From an uncultured Muribaculaceae bacterium (lineage in GTDB: Bacteria; Bacteroidota; Bacteroidia; Bacteroidales; Muribaculaceae): DNA of 39,032 nt. Location: contig CALUMX010000029.1 of NCBI GenBank assembly GCA_944321875.1, positions 1-39,032 on the forward strand, given 5' to 3'. The translations under genes were made by a program, and so were the position numbers. The notes below the pieces were generated by a model, which was given only the letters and a program-made list of their open reading frames with translations, was not told where the DNA came from and searched no databases. Each line of letters begins with the position of its first letter. The first letter of the stretch is position 1. Shown one piece after another: positions 8,417 through 17,462 of the stretch.

Positions 8417-9847
8417 TTATCGTTTTAGTAATGCTTTCAGATTAAAGTTTTCCTTTTTCACAATCATTGCGACAAACACAACGAGCAAGAGGGTGTTGAT
8501 GCCCATCTTTGCCCATTCATTTGTCAGCGGCAGCCATTCGGATACACCGTAAAGCACGGCCGCCACAACCACATACTGCATCATGCCGCGGATGTCGTAG
8601 TCAATCGGGTTCTTCCGCTGTCCGACAAAGTAGGAAAGCAGCATCGCGATGCCGTAGCCTGCCACACCTGCCCAAGCGCAGGCCATATAGCCGAATCTCG
8701 GCACCAGCAGGATGTTGATGGCCAACAGCACGGCACATCCGGCAAACGAGAAGACAGCTCCCCAGATGGTCTTGTCAATCAGTTTGTACCAGAACGACAG
8801 GTTGAAATAGATGCCCATCAGAATCTCGGCAGCCATCACGATAGGCACAACCGAAAGTCCGCCCCAGTATTCGGGGTTAGGCATGATGAGGTGCTTCAGA
8901 ATGTCGATATAGAACATCACGCAAAGGAAGGCAAGCAGGGTGAAAATCAGGAAGTATTTCATTGCCTTCGCATAGAACTCCTTGCTGTCCTTGTCGCGGC
9001 TCTTACTGAACACGACCGGCTCATAGGCATAACGAAACGCCTGTGTGAGCAGCGCCATCACCATTGCAATCTTGCTGGCCGCGCCGTAGATGCCGAGCTG
9101 CGTCTTGGCGTCATCGCCGGGATAGACATGGGAGAAAATAATCTTATCGGCCACCTGGTTCAGAATGCCGGCGATACCGAGAATAAGAATCGGATAGGAA
9201 TAGTTGAGCATCCGTTTCATCAAACCGACGTCAAATCCGGCCTTTATCTTCACGAGCGGCAGCATCAGCACCATGATGATGGAGGTACAGATGAGATTGA
9301 TGGCGAAAGCCGCACCGGGGTCACTGCCGTCCATAAACAGGTAATAGACAATATTCAGCGTAATGTTGAGTACGATGAAAAGCAATTTGAAGAACACGAA
9401 ACGGTAGGGTCGCTTCTGGTAGCGCAGATAAGCGAACGGGATGCACTGGAAGGCATCCATCGCCACCACAATCAGCATCATCCCCACATACCACGGATGG
9501 TCGGCATAGCCCATCGCCGCGGAAATGGGTTGCAGAAACACCAGGCAAAGCAGCACAAACAGCCCCGACGTGAAGCCGAGCATGAGAAGCGACGTAGAGT
9601 AGACGCGCTGCGGGTTTTCCTCCGCCTTGTTGACAAAGCGGAAAAAGGTGGTTTCCATACCGTAGACGAGAATCACGAGCAGCAGAGCCGTCCAGGCATA
9701 AACTTCCGTTACCACTCCGTAACCGCCCGATTTGGCCGACATGGCCGAGACATAGATGGGGACAAGCAGATAGTTGAGAAAACGTCCGATAATGGAGCTC
9801 ATCCCGTAGATGGCTGTATCTTTTACCAATGATTTTAATCCTGCCAT
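8417..9847 (-). CDS. Polysaccharide flippase (Wzx/MATE-like, MOP superfamily)
   Basis: A 476-residue membrane protein with about 12-14 hydrophobic helices and a family-typical start (GLKSLVKDTAIYGMSSIIGRFLNYLLVPIY). It likely moves lipid-linked oligosaccharides across the inner membrane. ATG 9847 is preferred to the more upstream in-frame ATG at 9910, because the extra 21 residues are not conserved-looking and would reach across the candidate promoter near 9872-9879. It is the first gene of a four-gene minus-strand operon with DUF389, a glycosyltransferase and a beta-lactamase, with intergenic gaps of 8, 5 and 19 bases. Confidence 0.9.
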   Translation of the reverse strand: MAGLKSLVKDTAIYGMSSIIGRFLNYLLVPIYVSAMSAKSGGYGVVTEVYAWTALLLVILVYGMETTFFRFVNKAEENPQRVYSTSLLMLGFTSGLFVLLCLVFLQPISAAMGYADHPWYVGMMLIVVAMDAFQCIPFAYLRYQKRPYRFVFFKLLFIVLNITLNIVYYLFMDGSDPGAAFAINLICTSIIMVLMLPLVKIKAGFDVGLMKRMLNYSYPILILGIAGILNQVADKIIFSHVYPGDDAKTQLGIYGAASKIAMVMALLTQAFRYAYEPVVFSKSRDKDSKEFYAKAMKYFLIFTLLAFLCVMFYIDILKHLIMPNPEYWGGLSVVPIVMAAEILMGIYFNLSFWYKLIDKTIWGAVFSFAGCAVLLAINILLVPRFGYMACAWAGVAGYGIAMLLSYFVGQRKNPIDYDIRGMMQYVVVAAVLYGVSEWLPLTNEWAKMGINTLLLVVFVAMIVKKENFNLKALLKR

Positions 9848-9871
9848 AGTTTTCCTGAAAATTTGAATATG

Positions 9872-9879
9872 CGAAGATA
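9872..9879 (-). promoter_or_regulatory. Probable -7 box of the flippase operon
   Basis: TATCTTCG on the minus strand differs from TAnnTTTG at one base and lies 25 bases before the flippase ATG. No good -33 box is seen, so this is a weak call. Confidence 0.35.
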
Positions 9880-9956
9880 GTGAAAAGTTGACAGAAAAAA
9901 CGGAAGGCATACAGCATTTTTAAGAACTGAAAATTCCTCATATCGAGGGAAATTCC

Positions 9957-9964
9957 TATCTTTG
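9957..9964 (+). promoter_or_regulatory. TAnnTTTG box for the small repeat-protein gene
   Basis: TATCTTTG is a perfect -7 match about 58 bases before the start at 10023. The transcript would have a leader of about 50 bases. Confidence 0.55.
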
Positions 9965-10022
9965 AGCAAGATAGAATGCGCCTCGGCATTGACTATCATT
10001 AAGGACTTTACAGTATAGGGAT

Positions 10023-10388
10023 ATGAAACGACTACTATTTTTCCTGCTCCTGGGGCTCATTGCTCCCATTGCCACTGCTCAGAGCAGCAACGCCGCCTAC
10101 TATATGCGGAAGGCGGAGGACTACAAGAGGGACGCGCAGTATTATTTCAACAAGGCGAAGGACTACGCGCGCGATGCCGAGTACTACGAACGGAAAGCCG
10201 CCGACTATTTCGACGAGGCAGGCTACTATGCCCGACGGGGCAATATCGACAAGGCTGCCTGGTACAAGGACCAGGCAGAGGATGCGCTCGACAAGGCAGA
10301 GACTCGCCGCGACTGGGAAAAGGACGCCACCGAAAAGGCGGAAACGCGGCTCAAATGGGCTGCCGACGCGCTCGAGAAAGCCCGCTGA
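10023..10388 (+). CDS. Small exported Tyr/Ala-rich 14-residue repeat protein
   Basis: Unrecognised protein of 121 residues. Residues 1-20 form a clear signal peptide ending in TAQS. The mature part is built from roughly 14-residue units that begin YY or Y and continue with a charged, alanine-rich helix: YYMRKAEDYKRDAQ, YYFNKAKDYARDAE, YYERKAADYFDEAG, then degenerate copies. The last third loses the tyrosines and is rich in Lys, Glu and Ala. I expect a continuous amphipathic helix, coiled coil or helical repeat solenoid in the periplasm or outer membrane. It has its own promoter and terminator, so it is monocistronic. No function can be assigned. A lipoprotein is ruled out by the lack of a lipobox cysteine. 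Confidence 0.75.
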   Translation: MKRLLFFLLLGLIAPIATAQSSNAAYYMRKAEDYKRDAQYYFNKAKDYARDAEYYERKAADYFDEAGYYARRGNIDKAAWYKDQAEDALDKAETRRDWEKDATEKAETRLKWAADALEKAR

Positions 10389-10406
10389 CAACAACCGCAC
10401 ACAAGT

Positions 10407-10446
10407 GGCGGCGACACGGATTCCACTCCGTGCCGCCGCCCTTTTT
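10407..10446 (+). terminator. Terminator of the small repeat-protein gene
   Basis: GC-rich arms GGCGGCGACACGGA and TCCGTGCCGCCGCC pair with one mismatch and are followed by CTTTTTATTA. Confidence 0.88.
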
Positions 10447-10487
10447 ATTAATTAAGGTGCTATACGACAACCCTTTCACAAGTCACA

Positions 10488-10553
10488 GAAATGTAACCGG
10501 ATAGTTATGGGAATGTAATTGGATAGTTATGGAAATGTTACAACATTATTCAA
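10488..10553 (+). promoter_or_regulatory. 11-bp-phased direct repeats, likely response-regulator sites
   Basis: Three 22-base units begin at 10488, 10510 and 10532. The first two differ at only three or four bases. Each unit splits into two 11-base halves, so a GTWA core recurs at 10493, 10504, 10515, 10526 and 10537, exactly 11 bases apart. Tandem 11-bp sites just upstream of a promoter are typical of OmpR/PhoB-family regulators. The last core ends about 12 bases before the -7-like box at 10552-10559, a position suited to activation. Confidence 0.6.
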
Positions 10554-10559
10554 CCTTTG
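10552..10559 (+). promoter_or_regulatory. Near-consensus -7 box of the TonB receptor gene
   Basis: AACCTTTG differs from TAnnTTTG at the first base. A weak -7 box next to phased direct repeats fits a promoter that needs an activator. Confidence 0.45.
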
Positions 10560-10582
10560 CAGCGGAAAAATATAAGAATTGA

Positions 10583-13351
10583 ATGAAAGGATTTTACATT
10601 ATTTGTTTTTTATTTTCGTATGCAATGTCGTTCGCTACCGAATTCAAGGGTACGATTATTGACAAAGCAACCAGAGAGCCGCTAATCGGCGCAAGCATCA
10701 TCATCAAGGATTCAAACAGTGGAGCAGTGACTGATTTCGACGGAAACTTCACAATTGTCGCTGACGACAATGACCTGCTCGTCATCCAATATGTGGGCTA
10801 TCAGGAAAAGCAACTCCGCGCTGGAGCCCTCGCAGAATCTCCCATTGTCGAGATGACCACTGACAACACAATGCTGGACGAGATTACCATCGTCTCCAAG
10901 GCACGGCAGGACACGGAAGGCGCCGTCGTTGAGAAACAGAAAAACAGCATGGCGGTGCAGAGCGGCGTTTCCTCCGAACAAATACAGAAAACGCAGGACA
11001 AGGATGCGTCGGAAGTCATCAAGCGCGTTCCCGGCATCAGCATCATCGACGACAAGTTCGTAATGGTCCGCGGATTATCGCAGCGTTACAACAATGTCTG
11101 GATTAACGGTGCCACAGCCCCAAGCTCGGAACCTGACTCGCGAGCCTTCTCCTTCGACATTATTCCAAGCAACCAAATCGATAACCTTATCATCGTCAAG
11201 TCGCCAACTCCGGAATATCCGGCCGATTTCAGCGGCGGTCTCATTCTCGTCAACACAAAGAACATGCCGGAGCAAAACAGCACCACGTTCTCCATCGGCG
11301 GCAATATCAACGAAAACACTCACTTCCAGGATTTCAGATATTCAAAGGGAAGCCCTACTGATTTCCTGGCATTCGACAACGGGTTCAGACGCCTCAACGG
11401 CGGCATCAACGGTCCCATCATCAACCACGGACAAGGCGTCGACCTGCTGAACAACCATTTCAACAATGACTGGACCGTAAAAAACCGGAAACCATGGTCT
11501 GACCTCTCCATTAACGCCTCCACCACTCGGTTCTGGAAATTGGACAACGGTGGAAAGATGGGACTCATCGGCTCGCTGAACTACAGCAACAAGTACTCAA
11601 CCTATTTGAACATGACCAACTCTCTCTTCGGAGCCTACGACGTGGAGCACGACCAGAGCAATTATCTGCGCAACTCTACCGACAACCAGTACACCAACGA
11701 TTCCCGTCTGGGCGCGATGCTCAACGTTGCCTATCAGACAATGGACGGCAACCACCGCATCGAACTGAAGAATGCCTTTAACCAACTGGGTAAGGACCGA
11801 TACACCGAGCGTTTCGGCTTCAACTCACAGAGCGACATGGAGCGCAGCGCGGAATACTACTACAGCAGCCGCAGCAGCTACACCGGACAGTTTGCGGGCG
11901 AGCATACCCTGAAGGAGGTGAATTTCCTCAACTGGAATCTCGGTTACTCCTATGCCAACAAAAACATGCCTGACCGCCGGCGCTACATGCTAACCGACGC
12001 TCTTCAGCCGGGCGAAATCGGACTCGTCAACGGCAACGACATCAACCGTGAATACACCTATCTGTCGGAAAATTCCTTCTCGGGAAAAATCGACTACAAG
12101 CGCACCTTTGAGCTCGGCTCCATCAAGCCGACATTGAAAGCCGGCGGATTCGGCGAGTACAGAACCCGCAAATACAGAACCCGCAACTTCATCTACAGCT
12201 GGAATCCCGGCGAAAACAACCTCCCGGACAACTTCCGCTACATCGACATCACTCAACTTCTCAGTAACGAGGAATATTTCGGCGAAAACGGTCTCTACCT
12301 GCTCGAGGACGTGAAATGGAGCAATAATTACGACGGAAACAATCTCCTCACAGCCGGATACGTCGGAGCCAACATTCCGGTGGGCAATCTGAACATCTAT
12401 GCAGGTGTCCGCTACGAACACACCACCATGAAGCTCATCAGCAACACGCGCGACTACGAGGAAAGTCCGTCGACAACAACCTACACCTACAATGACTTTT
12501 TCCCGTCGGCCAACCTTGTCTACAAGTTCAACGACAAGCACCAGATGCGCATGGCCTACGGCCGCTCCGTCAACCGTCCGGAGTTCCGCGAGCTGTCGGC
12601 TTCCATCTTCTACGACTTCGACCTGGCCAGCAACGTGCAGGGTAATCCGGAGCTGAAGTCCTGCTACATCCAGAACCTCGACCTCCGCTACGAGTTCTAC
12701 CCCTCACGCAACGAGCAATTCGACGTAGCCCTTTTCTACAAGCGGTTCAACAACCCGATTGAATGGACCTACACAGTAGCCGGCGGTACCGACCTTATCT
12801 ACTCTTACAAAAACGCGGAATCCGCCACAAGCTACGGTATTGAGGTCAACGTCAAGAAAAGCCTCGACTTCATCGGCCTTGACAACTTCGCCATCATCTT
12901 CAACGGCTCATTGCTGAAAAGCGCCGTCAACTTCGCGGAAGGCGAGAACGAGAAGGACCGTCCGATGCAGGGTCAGTCGCCCTACCTGGTCAACACCGGC
13001 CTTTTCTACGAACACGAGCAGTACGGATGGAACGCCTGCCTTCTCTACAACCGCATCGGAAAGCGACTCGTCGGAGTGGGACGCAGTATGGGAAGCACTA
13101 CCCACGACATGGTGGAAGTGCCCGACTCCTACGAAATGCCCCGCAACTCGCTCGACTTCAACATATCGAAGAAATTCGGCAAAGGTTTCGAGATAAAGCT
13201 CAACGTCAAGGATATTCTGGGCGAGAGCGTCTGCTACAAGCAGTTTAACGACGTAACAACCAAGGACGGACAACAGAAGGAAATCGAGGAGGTAACAAGA
13301 AAGTTCACCCCCGGCAGAAACTACAGTCTGTCAATCTCATATAAATTTTAA
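10583..13351 (+). CDS. TonB-dependent receptor with carboxypeptidase-regulatory-like N-domain
   Basis: Outer-membrane active transporter of 922 residues. A signal peptide (1-18) is followed by a CarboxypepD_reg-like beta-sandwich (about 20-100; GTIIDKATREPLIGASIIIKD, then DFDGNFTI). A plug domain (about 125-230) holds EVIKRVPGISIID and VRGLSQRYNNVWINGA, and a 22-strand barrel ends in the aromatic terminus ISYKF. It lacks a TonB box that I can recognise. It is followed 38 bases later by a lipoprotein of a beta-helix-like type rather than a SusD homologue, so this is not a classical SusCD glycan pair. The plug resembles the subgroup with the VRGL.RYN signature. The substrate is unknown. Upstream 11-bp-phased repeats suggest control by a two-component regulator. 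Confidence 0.9.
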   Translation: MKGFYIICFLFSYAMSFATEFKGTIIDKATREPLIGASIIIKDSNSGAVTDFDGNFTIVADDNDLLVIQYVGYQEKQLRAGALAESPIVEMTTDNTMLDEITIVSKARQDTEGAVVEKQKNSMAVQSGVSSEQIQKTQDKDASEVIKRVPGISIIDDKFVMVRGLSQRYNNVWINGATAPSSEPDSRAFSFDIIPSNQIDNLIIVKSPTPEYPADFSGGLILVNTKNMPEQNSTTFSIGGNINENTHFQDFRYSKGSPTDFLAFDNGFRRLNGGINGPIINHGQGVDLLNNHFNNDWTVKNRKPWSDLSINASTTRFWKLDNGGKMGLIGSLNYSNKYSTYLNMTNSLFGAYDVEHDQSNYLRNSTDNQYTNDSRLGAMLNVAYQTMDGNHRIELKNAFNQLGKDRYTERFGFNSQSDMERSAEYYYSSRSSYTGQFAGEHTLKEVNFLNWNLGYSYANKNMPDRRRYMLTDALQPGEIGLVNGNDINREYTYLSENSFSGKIDYKRTFELGSIKPTLKAGGFGEYRTRKYRTRNFIYSWNPGENNLPDNFRYIDITQLLSNEEYFGENGLYLLEDVKWSNNYDGNNLLTAGYVGANIPVGNLNIYAGVRYEHTTMKLISNTRDYEESPSTTTYTYNDFFPSANLVYKFNDKHQMRMAYGRSVNRPEFRELSASIFYDFDLASNVQGNPELKSCYIQNLDLRYEFYPSRNEQFDVALFYKRFNNPIEWTYTVAGGTDLIYSYKNAESATSYGIEVNVKKSLDFIGLDNFAIIFNGSLLKSAVNFAEGENEKDRPMQGQSPYLVNTGLFYEHEQYGWNACLLYNRIGKRLVGVGRSMGSTTHDMVEVPDSYEMPRNSLDFNISKKFGKGFEIKLNVKDILGESVCYKQFNDVTTKDGQQKEIEEVTRKFTPGRNYSLSISYKF

Positions 13352-13389
13352 TCTCAGCTTTATATATTACTAACTCAATCACAAGTAAA

Positions 13390-14907
13390 ATGAAAAAAGA
13401 AAATTCTTTTAGAAAATTTGTGGGAATCGCCTTAGTGGCATGTTGTTCAGGCCTTATGTTCTCCTGCAGCGAGGACGAGCCAAACACGGGAGAAAATGAA
13501 TACATTCTCGAAAACGGTATCAAGGTCTTCAGCAACGTATTATTTGACAACAACACTATCGGTAACGGTGACAAGGAAATCGTACTGAGAGGAAACCAGA
13601 CGATTAAGAAGGGTGTATACACGCTCAAAGGATGGCTGTATGTCGAATCCGGCTCCACCATCACCATCGAACCGGGAACTATCATAAAAGGTGACAAGAC
13701 AACCAAGGCTTCTCTGATTATCGAGCCGGGTGCGAAAATCATCGCCGAGGGTACTGCTGCCGAGCCTATCGTCTTCACATCCGCACAACCTAAGGGACAA
13801 CGCAAACCAGGCGACTGGGGCGGACTCATCATCTGCGGAAACGCACACAACAACCAGAACACACAACAAATCGAGGGTGGTCCCCGCACAAAGCACGGTG
13901 GCAACAACGATGCCGACAATTCCGGAGTGCTGAAGTATGTCCGTGTCGAGTTTGCCGGTTATCCGTTTGAGACCGACAAGGAAATCAACGGTATCACATT
14001 GGGCTCTGTCGGTAGCGGCACAACCATCGACTACGTTCAGGTTTCCTATTCCAACGATGACTCTTTCGAATGGTTCGGCGGTTGCGTAAATGCGAAACAC
14101 CTCGTTTCCTTCAGCAGCTGGGACGATGACTTCGATACTGACAACGGTTTCTCCGGTAACGTTCAGTACGGTCTTGTCGTAAGAGACTCCCGCCTCGCCG
14201 ACACATCACAATCCAACGGTTTCGAATCTGACAACTGCGCCGACGGTGCGGAAGTAAGCCCATACACCTCTGCCGTATTCAGCAACATCACGTTCATCGG
14301 TCCGAAGGCTGTCGATGCCAACTTCCAGAACACCAGCGACTACATCAACGGTGGCAATATGCACCCCAACAACGGTTCCGGTCTCGGCCGCTTCCAGTCA
14401 GCAATGCAAATCCGCCGCAGCAGCCGTCTGAACTGCATCAACTCACTCGCAGTAGGCTATCCTATCGGCTTGATTCTTGACGGTGAGAAAGGCAACACGC
14501 AGGAAATCGCGAAAAACAATCAACTGACACTGCAGAACATCTGGTTTGCCGACATGGACATCGTTGGTTCTGATGCCAACAAGGCTTATGAGGATTATCT
14601 CGTAACCGGTTACGATGAGAACAAGAAACCTGTATTCGACAAATCACAGGCATCCTTCTCCTCTACTTTCTTCAAGAGCCAGGCCAACAACAAGGTCACT
14701 ACTTCTGACCAACTCATGCTTACCGGCAAGAACACCATCACCGGCCTCAATGCCAACTTCATGCCGCAAAGCGGAAGCCCGCTGTTGAACGGCGCCTCTT
14801 TCGGCAACTTCTCCGGATTTGACGCTGTCACATTCATCGGTGCCTTCGGTGCTGACAACTGGTTGGAAGGTTGGACAAACTTCGACCCGAACAACACTAA
14901 CTATTAA
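13390..14907 (+). CDS. Surface-type lipoprotein, beta-helix-like, partner of TonB receptor
   Basis: Lipoprotein of 505 residues with unknown function. The signal peptide ends in a lipobox LMFSC with lipidated C26, followed by SEDE. Acidic residues right after the lipid cysteine match the Bacteroidota lipoprotein export signal and suggest surface exposure. Residues 55-130 resemble the first turns of a right-handed beta-helix (YTLKGWLYVESGSTITIEPGTIIKG, then GDWGGLIICG), with Gly/Asp/Asn-rich repeated strands through the middle and a motif DYVQVSYSNDDSFEWFGG near 215-232. The same receptor-plus-lipoprotein pair is common in Bacteroidota in my recollection. The 38-base gap and absence of a terminator between the genes support one transcript. 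It probably binds the receptor's substrate or acts on it at the cell surface. Confidence 0.75.
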   Translation: MKKENSFRKFVGIALVACCSGLMFSCSEDEPNTGENEYILENGIKVFSNVLFDNNTIGNGDKEIVLRGNQTIKKGVYTLKGWLYVESGSTITIEPGTIIKGDKTTKASLIIEPGAKIIAEGTAAEPIVFTSAQPKGQRKPGDWGGLIICGNAHNNQNTQQIEGGPRTKHGGNNDADNSGVLKYVRVEFAGYPFETDKEINGITLGSVGSGTTIDYVQVSYSNDDSFEWFGGCVNAKHLVSFSSWDDDFDTDNGFSGNVQYGLVVRDSRLADTSQSNGFESDNCADGAEVSPYTSAVFSNITFIGPKAVDANFQNTSDYINGGNMHPNNGSGLGRFQSAMQIRRSSRLNCINSLAVGYPIGLILDGEKGNTQEIAKNNQLTLQNIWFADMDIVGSDANKAYEDYLVTGYDENKKPVFDKSQASFSSTFFKSQANNKVTTSDQLMLTGKNTITGLNANFMPQSGSPLLNGASFGNFSGFDAVTFIGAFGADNWLEGWTNFDPNNTNY

Positions 14908-14976
14908 TCATAATACAACTTTTATATATTCACATTATTTAATTTCATTATTAACCTAAATTAACCTAAGCCTCGG

Positions 14977-15015
14977 AGCATCATTGACAAGAGTGTCAAT
15001 GATGCTTTTGTTTTA
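14977..15015 (+). terminator. Terminator after the receptor-lipoprotein pair
   Basis: Perfect 13-bp stem (14977-14989 with 14994-15006) and 4-base loop, followed by TTTTGTTTT. The remaining spacer up to 15169 holds the next promoter. Confidence 0.93.
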
Positions 15016-15112
15016 TCTGTAAATCCCGACTTGAAAACGGCTCGTAAAGCAACCCAGCAATAATAAAACTTAAAACTTTGTTTTATGTTTTCTCATTGCA
15101 CTCGATTTGCAC

Positions 15113-15120
15113 TATCTTTG
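15113..15120 (+). promoter_or_regulatory. TAnnTTTG box for the GH3 gene
   Basis: TATCTTTG is a perfect -7 match 49 bases before the ATG at 15170. No convincing -33 box is present at the usual distance. Confidence 0.6.
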
Positions 15121-15169
15121 CATCACATCAACAAAACCGACATTTTTTATTTTAAAACCTAATTCATTT

Positions 15170-17377
15170 ATGAAACTTAAATCATTCTTAGGGCTTGCCC
15201 TGCTCGCCGCTACATCGGCCTTTGCCAATACTCCGGTGTATCTCGACGCTACTAAGCCCATCGAAGAGCGCGTTGAAGACGCTCTCGCGCGTATGACCAC
15301 AGAAGAAAAGGTAGCAATCATCCACGCACAATCCAAATTCTCATCTCCGGGTGTTCCACGCCTCGGTATTCCGGAAAACTGGATGACCGACGGCCCTCAC
15401 GGAATCCGTCAGGAAGTACTCTGGGACGAATGGCAGGGTGCAGGCTGGACTTCCGACTCCTGTACAGCATTCCCGGCACTGACGGCTCTTGCCGCTTCCT
15501 GGAATCCTGAGATGTCGGCCCTCTACGGTAAGAGCATCGGTGAGGAAGCCCGCTACCGCAACAAGAACGTTCTTCTCGGCCCGGGCTGTAACATCTACCG
15601 TACACCGCTCAACGGACGTAACTTTGAGTACATGGGCGAAGACCCGTATCTGGCATCACGCATGGTAGTGCCTTACATTCAGGAAGTACAGAAAGTCGGT
15701 GTGGCTGCCTGCGTAAAGCACTTTGCCCTCAACAACCAGGAAATCAACCGCGGTGTCATCAACGTGATTGTCGACGACCGCGCACTCCGCGAAATCTACC
15801 TGCCGGCATTTGAGGCAGCCGTAAAGGAAGGCGGCGCATGGGCCATCATGGGTGCTTACAACAAGTACAAAGGTCAGCACTGCTGCCACAACCAATACCT
15901 GCTCAACGACATTCTGAAAAAGGAATGGGGCTTTGACGGTGTAGTGGTTTCCGACTGGGGCGGCGTTCACGACACGAAGGAAGCTATCACCAACGGCCTG
16001 GACATGGAGTTCGGCTCATGGACCGACGGTATGCGTTTCGGTGCATCCAATGCCTACGATAAATATTACCTCGCTCAACCTTACCTCCAACTCATCAAGG
16101 AAGGCAAGGTAGGCACAAAGGAGCTTGACGACAAGGTTCGCCGCGTGCTCCGCCTTACATTCCGCACTACGATGAATCCTAACCGTCCTTACGGCTCATT
16201 CGCAACCGAGGAGCACGCAATGGCTGCCCGTACCATCGCACAGGAAGGCATCGTAATGCTCAAGAACGACAACAACTTCTTCCCTATCGATACGAAGCGC
16301 GTAAAACGCATCCTCGTCGTAGGTGAGAACGCAGAGCACCGCATGACCATCGGTGGCGGTTCCTCTTCACTGAAGGTAAAATATGAGCTTTCTCCGCTCA
16401 AGGGTATCCTCGCCCGTGCAAAGGAAGCCGGCGTGGAAGTTGTCTACAAGACAGGCTACGCTTCTCCGGCAGTTGCCGAGCAGGACGTGAAGGGCGCAGT
16501 TGCTCCAGAGAAGATTTTCGACCTCGACCAGTTGCGCGCTGAGGCTGTGGAAGCAGCTAAGGATGCCGACCTCGTTATCTTCATCGGCGGTCTCAACAAG
16601 AACGACGGTCAGGACTGCGAAGGCAACGACCGCAAGGACATGTCACTGCCTTACGGACAGGACCGCGTCATTGAGGAAATCGCAGCTGTCAACAAGAACC
16701 TGGCAGTCGTAATCATCAGCGGTAACGCTGTTGCCATGCCTTGGGTTGACAAGGTACCGACCATCTTCGAAGCTTGGTATAACGGAACAGAAGCCGGTTC
16801 TGCACTGGCAAGCATTCTTTTCGGCGACGTGAACCCGTCAGGTAAGCTGCCGTTCACTTTCCCGGTTAAGCTCGACGACGTAGCTGCTCACAAGCTTGGC
16901 GAACACCCGGGCGACGGCGTCAACGTACGCTACAACGAAAGCATCTTCGTAGGCTACCGCTATGCCGACAAAGAGAAAATCCGTCCGCTCTTCCCGTTCG
17001 GTCACGGATTATCATACACTACATTTGAATACGGCAAGCCGACCATCGACAGCAAGACAATGACAGCCGACGGCAAGGTAACCGTATCAGTCGACGTAAA
17101 GAACACAGGCTCACGCACCGGTAAGGAAGTAGTTCAACTCTACGTTGCCGACAAGAAGGCATCCCTCGCACGTCCGGTAAAGGAACTGAAGGGCTTCGAT
17201 AAGGTAGAGCTTGCTCCGGGCGAGACAAAGACCGTAACCTTCACAATCGACAAGAAGGCTCTCTCCTTCTACGACGACAAGCGTCAGGAATGGATTGCCG
17301 AGCCGGGTAAGTTTGAGGCCATCATCGGCGCATCAGCAACCGACATCAAAGGCAAAGTCGCTTTCGAACTGAAGTAA
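15170..17377 (+). CDS. Glycoside hydrolase family 3 beta-glucosidase-like enzyme
   Basis: Exported exo-acting glycosidase of 735 residues. A signal peptide (1-19, ending AFA) leads into the GH3 N-terminal barrel with WMTDGPHGIR (71-80), GPGCNIYR, GRNFEYMGEDPYLA, VKHFALNNQE and MGAYNKYKG. The nucleophile aspartate is D262 in VVVSDWGG. The C-terminal GH3 sandwich and a fibronectin-III-like domain (from about 640, TVSVDVKNTGSRTGKEVVQLYV) complete the normal architecture. It likely removes terminal beta-linked glucose (or xylose) from oligosaccharides in the periplasm. Exact linkage is not predictable. ATG 15170 is chosen because it gives the signal peptide; an upstream in-frame ATG at 15107 precedes the promoter. 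It is a single-gene unit with no SusCD pair beside it. Confidence 0.93.
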   Translation: MKLKSFLGLALLAATSAFANTPVYLDATKPIEERVEDALARMTTEEKVAIIHAQSKFSSPGVPRLGIPENWMTDGPHGIRQEVLWDEWQGAGWTSDSCTAFPALTALAASWNPEMSALYGKSIGEEARYRNKNVLLGPGCNIYRTPLNGRNFEYMGEDPYLASRMVVPYIQEVQKVGVAACVKHFALNNQEINRGVINVIVDDRALREIYLPAFEAAVKEGGAWAIMGAYNKYKGQHCCHNQYLLNDILKKEWGFDGVVVSDWGGVHDTKEAITNGLDMEFGSWTDGMRFGASNAYDKYYLAQPYLQLIKEGKVGTKELDDKVRRVLRLTFRTTMNPNRPYGSFATEEHAMAARTIAQEGIVMLKNDNNFFPIDTKRVKRILVVGENAEHRMTIGGGSSSLKVKYELSPLKGILARAKEAGVEVVYKTGYASPAVAEQDVKGAVAPEKIFDLDQLRAEAVEAAKDADLVIFIGGLNKNDGQDCEGNDRKDMSLPYGQDRVIEEIAAVNKNLAVVIISGNAVAMPWVDKVPTIFEAWYNGTEAGSALASILFGDVNPSGKLPFTFPVKLDDVAAHKLGEHPGDGVNVRYNESIFVGYRYADKEKIRPLFPFGHGLSYTTFEYGKPTIDSKTMTADGKVTVSVDVKNTGSRTGKEVVQLYVADKKASLARPVKELKGFDKVELAPGETKTVTFTIDKKALSFYDDKRQEWIAEPGKFEAIIGASATDIKGKVAFELK

Positions 17378-17398
17378 CCAAATACTCCCGATAAAAAC

Positions 17399-17436
17399 AG
17401 AGCCGGATGCCCACCAGCACCCGGCTCTTATTTTTT
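17399..17436 (+). terminator. Terminator of the GH3 gene
   Basis: Arms AGAGCCGGATGC and GCACCCGGCTCT pair with one mismatch, followed by TATTTTTT. It lies between convergent genes. Confidence 0.88.
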
Positions 17437-17462
17437 ATATTTTCATAACCGTTAATATATCG

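Noticed and set aside
10583..14907. Classical SusCD glycan-uptake pair
   Set aside because: The downstream lipoprotein lacks the SusD helical-repeat pattern and is strand- and Gly/Asp-rich.
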